Below, one piece after another: positions 35,198-45,350 of a stretch of DNA of 64,000 nt. Source of the DNA: Betaproteobacteria bacterium UBA3031 (GTDB lineage Bacteria > Pseudomonadota > Gammaproteobacteria > Burkholderiales > Eutrophovitaceae); NCBI GenBank assembly GCA_002367635.1, contig DFDI01000088.1, positions 17,970 to 81,969 of the forward strand, in the 5' to 3' direction. The stretch's first letter is position 1, and each line of letters opens with the position of its first letter. Under the pieces are notes generated by a model, which saw nothing but the letters and a program-made list of their open reading frames with translations, made no database searches and was not told where the DNA came from. The position numbers were made by a program, and so were the translations under genes.

Positions 35198-36574
35198 ATG
35201 TCTCAGTATGATTTAATTGTAATTGGGGGCGGTAGCGGCGGGGTCGCGACGGCCAATCGTGCAGGCTCCTATGGGGCTCGCGTAGCCCTTATCGAGAAAG
35301 GCCGAATGGGTGGCACTTGTGTTAACGTCGGCTGCGTTCCCAAGAAGATAATGTGGACTGCCGCGAGTCTTCATGCGGCAGTAACAGAAGCAAAGAATTA
35401 TGGTTTTGACACGCATCTTGGGGAGTTCCATTGGTCCAAGCTCAAAGCACAACGAGACAGCTACATCCAAAGACTTAATGCCGGTTATGAGCGCGGTCTT
35501 GATGGTAACAACGTCGAAGTTATAAAAGGTGACGCTGTTTTTGAATCGCACAATACCGTGCGTGTTGGTGACAACACCTATCAAAGCACCCGCATACTGG
35601 TCGCTACAGGAGGTTATCCTTTGGTCCCAGCGATTCCGGGTGCACAGCTGGGCATTACCTCAGACGGTTTTTTTGAGCTCGAACAGCAACCCAAAAAAGT
35701 TGCCGTCATCGGTGCCGGCTACATCGCTGTCGAATTCTCCGGATTATTGAATGCGCTTGGTTCACAGGTATCCTTATTTTTACGAAAAACTGAAGTTTTA
35801 CGACACTTCGATCACTCCATTCGATCAGTACTGATGAGCGAAATGGAGAGAGACGGAGTTCAAATCATTAAAAACACTGCATTTAAGGAAATCATAGAAG
35901 ACAATAAGACTCTCCTATTGAAGTCAAATAACGGAGATGAATACTCTGGATTCGACCAAGTCATTTGGGCAATCGGTCGAACACCCAACACCCAGACCCT
36001 AAACCTAGATAACGTTGGCGTGGAAACGACAGAATCTGGTCATATCACCGTCAACAAATATCAAGAAACGAATGTTCCTGGAATCTTTGCCGTGGGTGAC
36101 ATCACAGGGCATCACGAGTTAACACCAGTAGCTATTGCGGCAGGTAGGCGCCTCGCTGATAGATTATTTAATGGGCAAGAAGATCGACATTTAAACTACG
36201 AAAACATTCCAACAGTTATTTTTAGCCATCCTCCGATAGGAACCGTTGGGATTACTGAACACGAGGCAGTCACAAAATTCGGGGCACACAATGTCAAAGT
36301 CTATGAAAGCAGTTTCAAACCGATGCACTTCGCCTTCAACTCTAATGGGGCGAAATGCCTCATGAAGCTAATCGTTACTGGACCTGAAGAAAAAGTGGTC
36401 GGCTGTCATGGGATTGGGCTTGGGATGGATGAAATGATGCAAGGTTTTGCCGTTGCTGTTCGAATGGGGGCGACTAAAAAAGACTTCGACGATACCGTCG
36501 CGATCCACCCAACCGTTGCCGAGGAAATGGTCACTATGAAAATATCTCGTGCAGCAATCCCTAGCTCAAACTAA
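35198..36574 (+). CDS. gor: Glutathione reductase
   Basis: This 458-residue FAD enzyme regenerates GSH with NADPH. It has the FAD site [14 protein letters not shown], the redox disulfide in [13 protein letters not shown], the NADPH domain GAGYIAVEF and arginines after it ([11 protein letters not shown]), and the C-terminal catalytic [11 protein letters not shown]. The ATG at 35198 gives the standard N-terminus ([12 protein letters not shown]); the GTG at 35162 is rejected. It is divergent from the HAD-GST-GST operon, and its product would supply that operon's enzymes with glutathione. Confidence 0.95.
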   Translation: MSQYDLIVIGGGSGGVATANRAGSYGARVALIEKGRMGGTCVNVGCVPKKIMWTAASLHAAVTEAKNYGFDTHLGEFHWSKLKAQRDSYIQRLNAGYERGLDGNNVEVIKGDAVFESHNTVRVGDNTYQSTRILVATGGYPLVPAIPGAQLGITSDGFFELEQQPKKVAVIGAGYIAVEFSGLLNALGSQVSLFLRKTEVLRHFDHSIRSVLMSEMERDGVQIIKNTAFKEIIEDNKTLLLKSNNGDEYSGFDQVIWAIGRTPNTQTLNLDNVGVETTESGHITVNKYQETNVPGIFAVGDITGHHELTPVAIAAGRRLADRLFNGQEDRHLNYENIPTVIFSHPPIGTVGITEHEAVTKFGAHNVKVYESSFKPMHFAFNSNGAKCLMKLIVTGPEEKVVGCHGIGLGMDEMMQGFAVAVRMGATKKDFDDTVAIHPTVAEEMVTMKISRAAIPSSN

Positions 36575-36608
36575 AATCAAGAAATATTAAAACTATTAAG
36601 GATTACTT

Positions 36609-36959
36609 ATGAGCATCACGAGAATTGACTCTAATAACCGAATGTCCCAAGCCGTAATACATGGCAACATAATCTACACAGCAGGTATCGTGGCCGGAGA
36701 CCCGAATACAGATATTCAAGGACAAACTGGACAAATCCTCGATACCATTGACGGGTACCTCCTCTCAAATGGTTCGGATAAGACCAAAATACTATCGGTC
36801 ACCATATGGTTGGCAGACATGAATGACTTTGCAGATATGAATGTTATCTGGGATATGTGGGTCCCTAAAGGGCATACCCCAGCCAGGGCCTGCGTTGAAT
36901 CCAAGCTGGCCACGCCTAATTACAAAGTAGAAATTAGAGTGACTGCAGCGATAGCGTAA
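36609..36959 (+). CDS. RidA/YjgF-family protein
   Basis: This 116-residue trimeric protein hydrolyses reactive enamine/imine intermediates of PLP enzymes or has a related role. It shows IYTAGIVAG, the arginine at about residue 94 in PARACVESKLATP and the C-terminal VEIRVTAAIA strand. Archetypal RidA has a longer IPYSQAIR-type start; this one, with MSITRIDSNNRMSQAV, belongs to a different subgroup. It lies 34 bases after glutathione reductase. Confidence 0.88.
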   Translation: MSITRIDSNNRMSQAVIHGNIIYTAGIVAGDPNTDIQGQTGQILDTIDGYLLSNGSDKTKILSVTIWLADMNDFADMNVIWDMWVPKGHTPARACVESKLATPNYKVEIRVTAAIA

Positions 36960-36969
36960 TTAACGCTCA

Positions 36970-37869
36970 TTATTCGTTAACAATGTGCGTAATTCCAGAG
37001 TGGCGGTTTTTTTGTCCTAACGCGACGTACAATCCAGCGCCCACGATTATCGTCATCCCGACAAAACCCGTGGTACTTGGAAGATGGTCGAATGCCCAGT
37101 AGCCGAAAAGGGTTACCCAAACAAGTTGGACATACCCAAGTGGGGATAAAAATGAAGCATCCTCTAACTCCATCGCTTTGATCAGCATAAAATGTCCCAC
37201 TGCTCCTGCAAACCCTAAGAAAAGAAACTTTGGGAGATCGGCAAGCTGCGGCGTAACCCAAAACACCGGGACCACTAGACTAAGTAACAGTGATCCAACC
37301 AAGCCCGTGTAGAAGAGTGTCGCAACTGGGTGTTCTCGATTGCTGAAGTGACGCGTCATGATTTGATACATACTGTAAAAAATTGCGGATAGCAGCGGGA
37401 GCACAAAATACCAATCGAAGCTTTTTGTGGGATTAATTACTAATAAAACCCCAATGAATCCAACTAACACCGCCACCCATCTGGGCCTAGAAACCTGTTC
37501 TTTCAATATCCAAAAAGCAAACATTGTCACCAGTAGTGGGGAAATAAAACCGATCGATTTTGCCGTAGCCAGAGGTAAAACACTTAATGCCGTAAAGTAG
37601 AGTAGCGTTGACCCCATTAAGAGCATTGCCCTTAAAATCTGCGCCTTAGGATTATCTGTTTTAATCAACCGAGACCCATATCTCGGTCCTAGAAGTAATA
37701 TCATCAAGACGAAGTGTGTGACATACCGGAACCAAACGATAAGAGGCACCGGATAGGATTGACTCAAAGACTTTGCCGTTGTCTCAAGCATGGCGAATAA
37801 AAAAACCATACCCATCATGAATAGTATTGCTCGGTGCGTAGGTTTTAAATCAGCTGCAAAACGAAGCAA
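36970..37869 (-). CDS. EamA/DMT-family transporter
   Basis: This 299-residue protein has ten hydrophobic helices in two EamA halves, with FAMLETTAKSLSQSYPVPLIVWFRY in the first and LSPLGYVQLVWVTLFGYWAF in the second. It would export or import small metabolites across the inner membrane. The start is TTG at 37869 with GAAAG upstream; an ATG some 17 codons later would cut into the first helix. It converges on the RidA gene. The substrate is unknown. Confidence 0.85.
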   Translation of the reverse strand: MLRFAADLKPTHRAILFMMGMVFLFAMLETTAKSLSQSYPVPLIVWFRYVTHFVLMILLLGPRYGSRLIKTDNPKAQILRAMLLMGSTLLYFTALSVLPLATAKSIGFISPLLVTMFAFWILKEQVSRPRWVAVLVGFIGVLLVINPTKSFDWYFVLPLLSAIFYSMYQIMTRHFSNREHPVATLFYTGLVGSLLLSLVVPVFWVTPQLADLPKFLFLGFAGAVGHFMLIKAMELEDASFLSPLGYVQLVWVTLFGYWAFDHLPSTTGFVGMTIIVGAGLYVALGQKNRHSGITHIVNE

Positions 37870-38034
37870 AGGTAACTTTCAAGAAACGGTGTGTCAGTAG
37901 ACGGCGGTGGATTCTACGTCATTCCACATCCAATACAAATGTATTTTTTAAATCAATAGCACCATTCAACTTTTAAAATTAAACTAGAACGAGCGACTAC
38001 TCATTACAAAAAGCCACTTAATTCGGGAGCAAGA

Positions 38035-39309
38035 ATGACCATAACGAAAATAGCACAATACTTTTCATTGATGTTTTTAGCATTCAGTGTTGTAACCACG
38101 AGTCACTCAAACCCACTACCCGCAGCACAACCAGAGAGCGTGGGAGTATCTTCAGAGCGACTAAAAAGAATAACGCAGGCGTTTGAAAATCGTATTGAAG
38201 CTAAAAGTCTACCCGGAGTCGTTATCCGTGTCGCACGACAAGGTAAATTGGTGTACTCCAATGCCATAGGTTGGCAGGATATCGAATCGAATATTCCAAT
38301 GTCTCAAGATTCAATATTTAGAATTTACTCGATGACAAAACCCATCATAAGTGTCGCGGCAATGACGCTCGTAGAGTCCGGCATGTTGTCCTTGTCAGAC
38401 CCTGTTTCAAAATACCTCCCCTTGTTCGAAGAGGTTCAAGTTGGGATTGAAATGGTCAATAGTGATGGGATTGCTTTACTTCAGACAAAAAAGGCCCGCA
38501 AACAGATAACAATTCAAGATCTTATGCGCCACACATCAGGCTTAACTTATGGTCCATTCGGAAAAAAAACACTGGTCAAAGAAAAATATTTAGCGGCGAA
38601 TCTAAGCTCTCTTGATTGGACCCTTGAAGATTATGTGAATACTTTAGCCGGATTACCCTTAGCATATGAACCCGGATCCACATGGGATTATGGCCGATCG
38701 ACAGATGTTTTAGGACGAGTAATCGAAGTGATATCAGGGATGACACTTGATCGATACTTAAGTAAGACTATTTTCACTCCATTAGGAATGCGAGACACAA
38801 GTTTTGGCGTACCCGAGAGTAAGCATCATCGTGTTGCGGAAAATATGACAGACATTGCGACCGGGGAAAAAATAGAGCTCATCGATGTAAAAAAACCTAT
38901 GACCTTGTTCGCAGGCGGGCATGGGCTTTCTTCTACCGCGGATGATTACATTCGTTTTTGCCAAATGATGCTAAATGGCGGGGAACTGGATGGAATTCGT
39001 ATCCTATCTCCAAAAATAGTTCTCTTTATGTCGACAAATCACATTAACGAAAACATCAGCAAAGGTAGGCTCTACCTACCTGGCCCTGGTTACGGTTTTG
39101 GCTTAGGTTTCGCAACTAGGCTCGAAGATGGTCAATCAGTCTGGCCGGGATCAGTAGGGGAATATTTTTGGGCTGGCTATGGTGGTACGTATTTTTGGAT
39201 TGACCCCGCAGAGGAGTTGGTCGTATCCTTCATGTCACAAGACCCCTACAGAAGAAATGAACACCGAGTTCTTTTACGCAACTTGGTCTATCAATCTATC
39301 ATCGATTAA
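38035..39309 (+). CDS. Secreted serine hydrolase, class C beta-lactamase fold
   Basis: This 424-residue protein has a signal peptide (about residues 1-25) and a beta-lactamase/EstB-type domain with the nucleophile motif SMTK at 99-102, a tyrosine in WDYGRSTDVLG near 220 and GGHGLSST and HDxG-like segments later. It should act in the periplasm as an esterase or peptidase. It is followed by an SDR gene after 11 bases, so they probably form an operon. It is only distantly like the non-secreted homologue at 15091. Confidence 0.85.
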   Translation: MTITKIAQYFSLMFLAFSVVTTSHSNPLPAAQPESVGVSSERLKRITQAFENRIEAKSLPGVVIRVARQGKLVYSNAIGWQDIESNIPMSQDSIFRIYSMTKPIISVAAMTLVESGMLSLSDPVSKYLPLFEEVQVGIEMVNSDGIALLQTKKARKQITIQDLMRHTSGLTYGPFGKKTLVKEKYLAANLSSLDWTLEDYVNTLAGLPLAYEPGSTWDYGRSTDVLGRVIEVISGMTLDRYLSKTIFTPLGMRDTSFGVPESKHHRVAENMTDIATGEKIELIDVKKPMTLFAGGHGLSSTADDYIRFCQMMLNGGELDGIRILSPKIVLFMSTNHINENISKGRLYLPGPGYGFGLGFATRLEDGQSVWPGSVGEYFWAGYGGTYFWIDPAEELVVSFMSQDPYRRNEHRVLLRNLVYQSIID

Positions 39310-39320
39310 ATGGAGCTTTT

Positions 39321-40106
39321 ATGTCAGACGCATTATTTTCCGTGAAAAATCAGATCGTTCTCATCACTGGGGGCGGCCGAGGCATTGGCAAAGAGATCGC
39401 ATCAGCCTTCGCTTCTAGAGACGCGACAGTCATCATTGCTGGTCGTGATAAAGCGACGCTGGATAAAACCGTAGAGGAGATTTCCGCAAAATCAGCTACG
39501 ATCCAAGCCGAAGTCTGTGACGTTTCTAGCTCAGAGGACGTTAACTCATTGGTGGAGTCTGTCGTTTCTCAGCACGGGAGAATCGATACGCTCGTGAGCG
39601 TCGCGGGGGTCAATAAGCGCATGAAAGCTGAGGCGTATACCCCTGAGGAGTATGACTGGATTACAGACATTAACGCCAAAGGGGCATGGATAATTGCCCA
39701 AGCGGTCGGGAAAAAAATGATCGCGCAGCAAAGCGGTTCAATTATTAACGTGGACTCACTCAACACGTATGCACCTCTACGCGGAACGACCCCTTACGCA
39801 ATGAGCAAAGCTAGTGTGCTGATGATGACTAGAGGCTTAGCCAACGAGTGGGGGCGACACGGGATACGCGTAAACTCGATTGCCCCTGGGTTTATCTTGA
39901 CAGACCTAACTAAAAAAGTTTGGTCCGATGAAACCATGCAAGCGTGGGGTAAAGCAAATACTCCGCTCGAGCGGCTTGGCACAGCCTCTGATTTAAGTGG
40001 TTCCGCAATCTTTCTAGCATCTGATGCGTCAAAGTTTATGACGGGTCAAACGATCAGGGTTGATGGCGGATTCACAGCAGGAATTAACTGGCCAATTGAA
40101 CTGTAA
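39321..40106 (+). CDS. Short-chain dehydrogenase (gluconate 5-dehydrogenase-like)
   Basis: This 261-residue classical SDR has the cofactor site TGGGRGIG at 16-23, and the catalytic set S146, Y159 and K163 (YAMSK). The ending MTGQTIRVDGGFTAG is typical. Arg41 after the second strand (AGRD) suggests NADP preference. Closest known types are gluconate 5-dehydrogenase and related sugar or polyol dehydrogenases. It follows the serine hydrolase gene closely. Confidence 0.85.
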   Translation: MSDALFSVKNQIVLITGGGRGIGKEIASAFASRDATVIIAGRDKATLDKTVEEISAKSATIQAEVCDVSSSEDVNSLVESVVSQHGRIDTLVSVAGVNKRMKAEAYTPEEYDWITDINAKGAWIIAQAVGKKMIAQQSGSIINVDSLNTYAPLRGTTPYAMSKASVLMMTRGLANEWGRHGIRVNSIAPGFILTDLTKKVWSDETMQAWGKANTPLERLGTASDLSGSAIFLASDASKFMTGQTIRVDGGFTAGINWPIEL

Positions 40107-40174
40107 GGAGCGCTAATGGTAAGAGCCAGGCTCGAGTAAATGCCCTGCAGGAGAAACTTCTGCCATACCAGTCT

Positions 40175-41422
40175 ATGACCACAAGGTTTGGGCAAAAATT
40201 AAATCTATCGAAGATTTTTCTGAGCTTGGTCTTATTCATACCTCTATGGATTTACTCAGAACCGGCTACAGCAATAAAAGGAATTGAGGCGTTTAACACT
40301 CGCTGGGTGGTCCCTTTTTTAAGTAACGGCTCGTGGGGCCGAGGTCCCCATTCAAATGCGGAATCGTGTGTCGATTGTCACAATGCCGGCACAAACCCTT
40401 ACATGTTCGACAGTTCAAATGGCAAGATAAACCCTATTGTTTTAAAAATTCGGAATTTAAATGGCAAATCTGGTCATCCAAGATATGGCAACGAATTAAG
40501 TCTATTCGGCATCACAGGTAAATTACCTAGAGAAGGGGCTTTCACTCTGCACTGGAAAAAGAAAAAAATCGGTCAACAGTTTATTCGATTTCCATCCCCC
40601 CAGATCACTGAGTTAAGGTTCGGTGAGCTAGGTAGAAGCACCACAACCTCTATTCGTATGGGACGAGATCTAACCAGCATTGGTTTGCTTGAGTCCGTCG
40701 ATGAGAATCAACTGAAATTAATCATTGCGGAACAAAAAACTCTAGGTCTAAATGGACGTATCAACTACGTCATTGATCCGATTAATAAAAAGACAGAAGT
40801 GGGACGTTTCGGGTATAAAGCATCGTCCCCCTCCCTATTAGACCAAATAAGCAAAGCGTTCCGAGATGAATTAGGCGTAACGTCAATATTTTATTCCGAC
40901 AACCCATGCGCGGCTAAGCAAGAAATTTGCACAGGATTAAATAATGTGGGCGGCCTTGAGGTTTCCGAAGATAACATTAACGCAATCGCTGAATTCCTTC
41001 GAGCGACTGAAACCCTTCCCCGCGATCATAAAAATGAAACAGGGCATATGGGTAAATCTCATTTCGAAATGGCTGGATGCAACGTCTGCCATCGTACCGA
41101 CCTTAACGCTACATCAACGAATAGCGAAGACACCCATACCGTCACCCTGTACACAGACCTCCTACTTCACGATATGGGTAGCGGCTTAAACGATGGGCTT
41201 AAGGAATTTCAAGCTCAACCCGAGGATTGGCGAACAGCCCCCTTAATAGGCATTGGGGAGCATTTAAGGTCCGGGGGCTCGTTACTTCATGATGGGCGGG
41301 CGAAGACCATAGAGGAGGCTATTCTGTGGCACGAAGGCGAAGCAATCTCGGCAAGAGATAACTATTTATTGCTTAAGCCCGAACACAAAACATTGTTACA
41401 ATCCTTCATCAAGAACCTTTAA
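40175..41422 (+). CDS. Di-haem oxidoreductase, DUF1111 family
   Basis: This 415-residue periplasmic protein has a signal peptide ending near PATA and two haem-binding motifs, CVDCH in the N-terminal part and CNVCH in the C-terminal part, related to di-haem cytochrome c peroxidases. The signature HDGRAKTIEEAILWHEGEA near the C-terminus defines the DUF1111 thiol-oxidoreductase-like group. The family is often encoded near imelysin or metal-uptake genes, which are not seen here. AGGAG lies some 22 bases upstream, so the start may be imperfectly placed. Confidence 0.85.
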   Translation: MTTRFGQKLNLSKIFLSLVLFIPLWIYSEPATAIKGIEAFNTRWVVPFLSNGSWGRGPHSNAESCVDCHNAGTNPYMFDSSNGKINPIVLKIRNLNGKSGHPRYGNELSLFGITGKLPREGAFTLHWKKKKIGQQFIRFPSPQITELRFGELGRSTTTSIRMGRDLTSIGLLESVDENQLKLIIAEQKTLGLNGRINYVIDPINKKTEVGRFGYKASSPSLLDQISKAFRDELGVTSIFYSDNPCAAKQEICTGLNNVGGLEVSEDNINAIAEFLRATETLPRDHKNETGHMGKSHFEMAGCNVCHRTDLNATSTNSEDTHTVTLYTDLLLHDMGSGLNDGLKEFQAQPEDWRTAPLIGIGEHLRSGGSLLHDGRAKTIEEAILWHEGEAISARDNYLLLKPEHKTLLQSFIKNL

Positions 41423-41453
41423 TATCATTTAAATTTTAAAGACAGTTATCGAT

Positions 41454-42092
41454 ATGGTCTCAATTGAAATATTCTCCGATGTGGTCTGCCCTTGGTGCTT
41501 CATTGGCAAAAGAAATCTAGAAGCAGCGCTATTGCAACTCACGCGAGAACATGAGGGAGCCAAAAATATAAAAATTAACTGGCGGTCGTTTCAATTGAAC
41601 CCGCAACTACCTTCCATCGGAATCTCACGTTCCGAATACACGTCCACTAAGTTTGGAGGCACGGAGCGTGCGGCAATGGTTTATGATCGAGTTCAACGGT
41701 CCGGTCATGAGGTTGGGTTAGAACTAAACTTTAACAAAATCGAGACCCAGCCAAATTCCAGCATCCTGCATGCCCTAGTCTATGCGGCAGAAATGGTTCA
41801 ACGAGATCACGATTTTGTTGAGAGTCTTTTTAAAGCATTTTTTATTGATGGGGTAGATCTAACCAATAGAGATAATATTATTGCGCTTGCGACTGATATT
41901 GGACTTAATGAGACTACTGTTGACTCTGTCCTAAATGATGGTCTTTTTATGGAAAAAATCGAAGAAGACATACAGGAGGCAACGCGCCTTGGTATCCAAG
42001 GTGTTCCATTCTTCATCATCAATAAATCTATTGGCTTATCGGGAGCTCAGCCCCCAGAAGCCATAGCCAAGGCAATAGAACAGTCGCTTTAA
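41454..42092 (+). CDS. DsbA-family oxidoreductase (FrnE-like)
   Basis: This 212-residue thioredoxin-fold protein has the active site CPWC right after the first strand (IEIFSDVVCPWCFIGKR) and the cis-Pro segment GIQGVPFFIIN. It lacks a signal peptide and therefore acts in the cytoplasm, like FrnE and other DsbA-like proteins. It follows the DUF1111 gene by about 30 bases on the same strand. Possible roles are disulfide isomerisation or GSH-linked isomerisation. Confidence 0.9.
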   Translation: MVSIEIFSDVVCPWCFIGKRNLEAALLQLTREHEGAKNIKINWRSFQLNPQLPSIGISRSEYTSTKFGGTERAAMVYDRVQRSGHEVGLELNFNKIETQPNSSILHALVYAAEMVQRDHDFVESLFKAFFIDGVDLTNRDNIIALATDIGLNETTVDSVLNDGLFMEKIEEDIQEATRLGIQGVPFFIINKSIGLSGAQPPEAIAKAIEQSL

Positions 42093-42121
42093 CAGTATTA
42101 AATCAAAGATAGACAGTCAAT

Positions 42122-43147
42122 TTATTGTAACGCTGCGCCTAACTCAGTCACGAAGATATCGACATCCTCATCATTTAAATCAAGGTGAGTCACCAACCGC
42201 ACTGATTGCCCAGGAGTCATGAGAATGTTTTTAGCGCGAAGGTTAGTCGCAATACTGGTCACATCTACCTCGTCGAACGAGATAAACACCATATTGGTGT
42301 GAACCCCTAACACCTTAAGTTTCGGGTGGTTAAGTTTCAGTAATTGATCAAATAATAATCGCGCTCTTGCATGATCTGCGTCCAATCTTTCCAGATGGTG
42401 CTGCAATGCATAAATGCCTGCTGCAGCAAGAATGCCGGCTTGCCGCATACCACCACCCAGCACCTTGCGCCATCGTCTAGCCTTACGAATCAGATCTGCA
42501 GGTCCGCATAAGACCGAACCAACTGGTGCCCCTAATCCCTTAGAGAGACAGATCGATACCGTATCAAAAAATTGCGTGATCACGGTCACGTCAACACCAA
42601 GACCAACGCTTGCATTAAATAATCGCGCGCCGTCTAGATGAAGTGACAAACCAGTACGATCACAAAAATTCCTGGCGCTTTCCAAATATTTAATGGGAAG
42701 AGGTTGGCCTGCTTGCGTATTTTCTAAGCACAGAAGCCTGGTACGAGCAAAATGTGGGTCGTCGGGCTTAATAGCTGCCTCTACCGCACCCAAATCCAAC
42801 GTGCCATCTTTTTCGTAGTCCAATGGTTGAGGCTGAATGCTACCTAGCACCGCTGCACCTCCACCCTCATACTTATAGGTATGCCCTTGTTGGCCGACGA
42901 TATACTCGTCGCCACGCTCGCAATGAACCAAAAGTGCGAGCAAATTGCTTTGAGTGCCACTTGCCACAAAAATTGAGGATTCCTTACCGCTCATCTGAGA
43001 AGCTAGAGATTCCAGTTCGTTTACCGTGGGGTCTTCGCCGTACACATCGTCACCAACTTCTGCAGACGCCATGGCTGCGCGCATCTCAAGAGTGGGTTTG
43101 GTGACTGTGTCGCTTCGAAAATCAATCTTGCGTTCTAGGATGCTCAT
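42122..43147 (-). CDS. ltaE: Low-specificity L-threonine aldolase
   Basis: This 341-residue PLP enzyme cleaves threonine to glycine and acetaldehyde. The start [33 protein letters not shown] and GGGMRQAG are hallmarks; the PLP lysine is in [13 protein letters not shown] and the aspartate that holds the pyridine nitrogen is in HLDGARLFN. Length matches E. coli LtaE (333). It is convergent with the DsbA-like gene and alone on its strand. Confidence 0.94.
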   Translation of the reverse strand: MSILERKIDFRSDTVTKPTLEMRAAMASAEVGDDVYGEDPTVNELESLASQMSGKESSIFVASGTQSNLLALLVHCERGDEYIVGQQGHTYKYEGGGAAVLGSIQPQPLDYEKDGTLDLGAVEAAIKPDDPHFARTRLLCLENTQAGQPLPIKYLESARNFCDRTGLSLHLDGARLFNASVGLGVDVTVITQFFDTVSICLSKGLGAPVGSVLCGPADLIRKARRWRKVLGGGMRQAGILAAAGIYALQHHLERLDADHARARLLFDQLLKLNHPKLKVLGVHTNMVFISFDEVDVTSIATNLRAKNILMTPGQSVRLVTHLDLNDEDVDIFVTELGAALQ

Positions 43148-43229
43148 ACAATAAGGAATATTTTTTTCATGATCGAATCAAAATTCAAAAAAACAATATA
43201 AGACTTTAACCATAAATGTTGAAGAAAAT

Positions 43230-45269
43230 CTAGGTCTCCAACCCCAAAACACCAAGAATAAAGGCGTACTCAAACGCCATCTCTCTTAAAAAATCATAAC
43301 GACCGGAGGCGCCACCATGCCCAGCATCCATATTTACGTTGAGAAGCAGTGGTCTTTCATCAGTTTTGAGCTCGCGCAAACGAGCAACGTACTTTACTGG
43401 TTCCCAATACATGACTTGGCTATCGTTTAGAGACGTTTGTACAAGCATAGCGGGATAGTTTTGAGCCACAATATTGTCATAAGGTGAGTACGAATTGATG
43501 TATTTGTAGTACGGTTTCAACTTTGGATTACCCCACTCCTCAAACTCTCCGATCGTAAGAGGCAACGTCTCATCCAGCATTGTGTTCACCACATCGACGA
43601 ATGGGACATCTGCCAGCACACCACAAAACAATTCTGGCGCCATATTAGTTACCGCTGCGACCAACAAACCTCCTGCGCTACCTCCTTGTATCACCAATCT
43701 ATCCGAACCAGTATAGCCAGCAGCAATTAAATGTTTCGCACAAGCAATAAAATCAGTGAAACTATGTCGCTTTAATAACATTTTTCCCTGATCGTGCCAA
43801 ACCTCCCCTCGCTCTCCTCCCCCACGAACATGGGCAGTTGCAAAAATAACACCCCGATCTAATAACGATAACCTGGTCGAGCTAAAGTAAGGATCATTGG
43901 GAATACCATATGCGCCGTACGCTGTGAGCACCATCGGGCTTAGGTGGTCGCCGCGCATGGCTCGCTTATACACAATGGTAACCGGCACAACCGAACCATC
44001 CTCAAGCCGAACCTCAATCAGTTCAGTGGCATATTGAGACTGCCGGTAACCTTTTTTAACAATATCTTGTTTGAGCAGTGTCGTTTTTCGAGAATCAAAA
44101 TGGTAGGCGTACACTGATTCGGGAGAAACATAGGACTCATATTCGAACAAATACTCGTCACAGTCATACTCTTCATTGTGGTAGCCAGAAACAGAACACA
44201 AGTGTTCGGGTAATGGAATCTCTTGACTAGATAAGGTTTTAAGATCGACAACTCGAAGGCGAGAAAAACCTTGAAATCTCTCTTCAACGACCATATGCTT
44301 TTTAAAGACATCAATATCGTCAATGACCAAATCCTGTTGATGCGAAATAACGTCCACCCAGAACTTCTCTTGGGTAGCCTCCTCCCTAACAAACATTACT
44401 CGAAAATTTTTTGCTTGCTTATTCGTTAGAACGAAAAACCCAGCCTCACCATGCTCAACATAGTACTCATGGCATGATCTGCGCTTAGCAAAAATCCGTA
44501 ATCCTTTTAAAGGATCATCCCCAGAAACATATAAAACCTCACTCGTCGTGCTGCTCGATGAGTGAATAAATAAATACTTACCGCTCCGCGAGCGTGCGAC
44601 TGACACAGAAAAAAGAGGATCCGTTTCCTCATAAATAAACGAAGTCTTGCCAGTTTCTATGTCTCTACGCCAAACCTGGAAGGGTCGTTTCGCCCGATCC
44701 TCCAAAACGACAAACAGATATCTCCCATCATTTGCCCATGCAAAAGAACGCACTCTGTTGTGATAGAGCGTTATCTCTTCTTTACCACTCATCGATCGGA
44801 GTCGTAACTCAAAATCTCGAAAACCCGTAAAGTCTATCGAATACGCTAAGTGCGTTGACCCCGGTTTGATTTCAATATTACCCAGACTTGCATAGGATCG
44901 CCCCTTGGACAGAACATTTAAATCAAGAATCGCCTTTGGTCGGGTTGCAGCATTTCTTTTTCTATACAAAATCGGATATTGCTTACCTTTTTTCGTTTTA
45001 GAGAAATACAGAAAACCTTCTATTTGATAAGGAACACTTTCGTCATTTTCGTTAATACGACTTAGAAACTCGCAAAACAATCGTTTCTGCAAATCCAGAC
45101 TGGGCTTCATCATCTCGTCGGTATAACGGTTTTCGGCTTCTAGATAAGCCCTAACTGCCTTGGATTTTTTCTTATGTACCCAACGATAAGGATCACTGCG
45201 TACTTCTCCATGTAACGAATACGTATAAGGAATTTTCTCAGGGAAAGGTGGGCAAATTGATTTTTTCAT
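43230..45269 (-). CDS. ptrB: Oligopeptidase B (S9 prolyl oligopeptidase family)
   Basis: This 679-residue cytoplasmic serine peptidase cuts short peptides after basic residues. An N-terminal beta-propeller covers about residues 70-400. The catalytic domain has S531 in QGGSAGG, the Asp in TSLNDSQVMYW and H651 in MDAGHGGASGRYD. GERGEVWHDQGK and EEWGNPK are oligopeptidase B signatures. The divergent promoter region with the DUF3460 gene holds a 15-bp palindrome. Confidence 0.94.
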   Translation of the reverse strand: MKKSICPPFPEKIPYTYSLHGEVRSDPYRWVHKKKSKAVRAYLEAENRYTDEMMKPSLDLQKRLFCEFLSRINENDESVPYQIEGFLYFSKTKKGKQYPILYRKRNAATRPKAILDLNVLSKGRSYASLGNIEIKPGSTHLAYSIDFTGFRDFELRLRSMSGKEEITLYHNRVRSFAWANDGRYLFVVLEDRAKRPFQVWRRDIETGKTSFIYEETDPLFSVSVARSRSGKYLFIHSSSSTTSEVLYVSGDDPLKGLRIFAKRRSCHEYYVEHGEAGFFVLTNKQAKNFRVMFVREEATQEKFWVDVISHQQDLVIDDIDVFKKHMVVEERFQGFSRLRVVDLKTLSSQEIPLPEHLCSVSGYHNEEYDCDEYLFEYESYVSPESVYAYHFDSRKTTLLKQDIVKKGYRQSQYATELIEVRLEDGSVVPVTIVYKRAMRGDHLSPMVLTAYGAYGIPNDPYFSSTRLSLLDRGVIFATAHVRGGGERGEVWHDQGKMLLKRHSFTDFIACAKHLIAAGYTGSDRLVIQGGSAGGLLVAAVTNMAPELFCGVLADVPFVDVVNTMLDETLPLTIGEFEEWGNPKLKPYYKYINSYSPYDNIVAQNYPAMLVQTSLNDSQVMYWEPVKYVARLRELKTDERPLLLNVNMDAGHGGASGRYDFLREMAFEYAFILGVLGLET

Positions 45270-45293
45270 AGCAACTCACATCAGGTCAAACAT

Positions 45294-45316
45294 GTCTTAT
45301 AATAAGACCTTATAAG
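45294..45316. promoter_or_regulatory. Palindromes in the ptrB/DUF3460 divergent region
   Basis: GTCTTATAATAAGAC (45294-45308) is a perfect palindrome about a central A and contains a TATAAT; CTTATAAG (45309-45316) follows immediately. They could be overlapping -10 elements of divergent promoters or an operator. Confidence 0.4.
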
Positions 45317-45350
45317 AATTAAGAACTCAAGGTCAAAAATCTCAACTACT

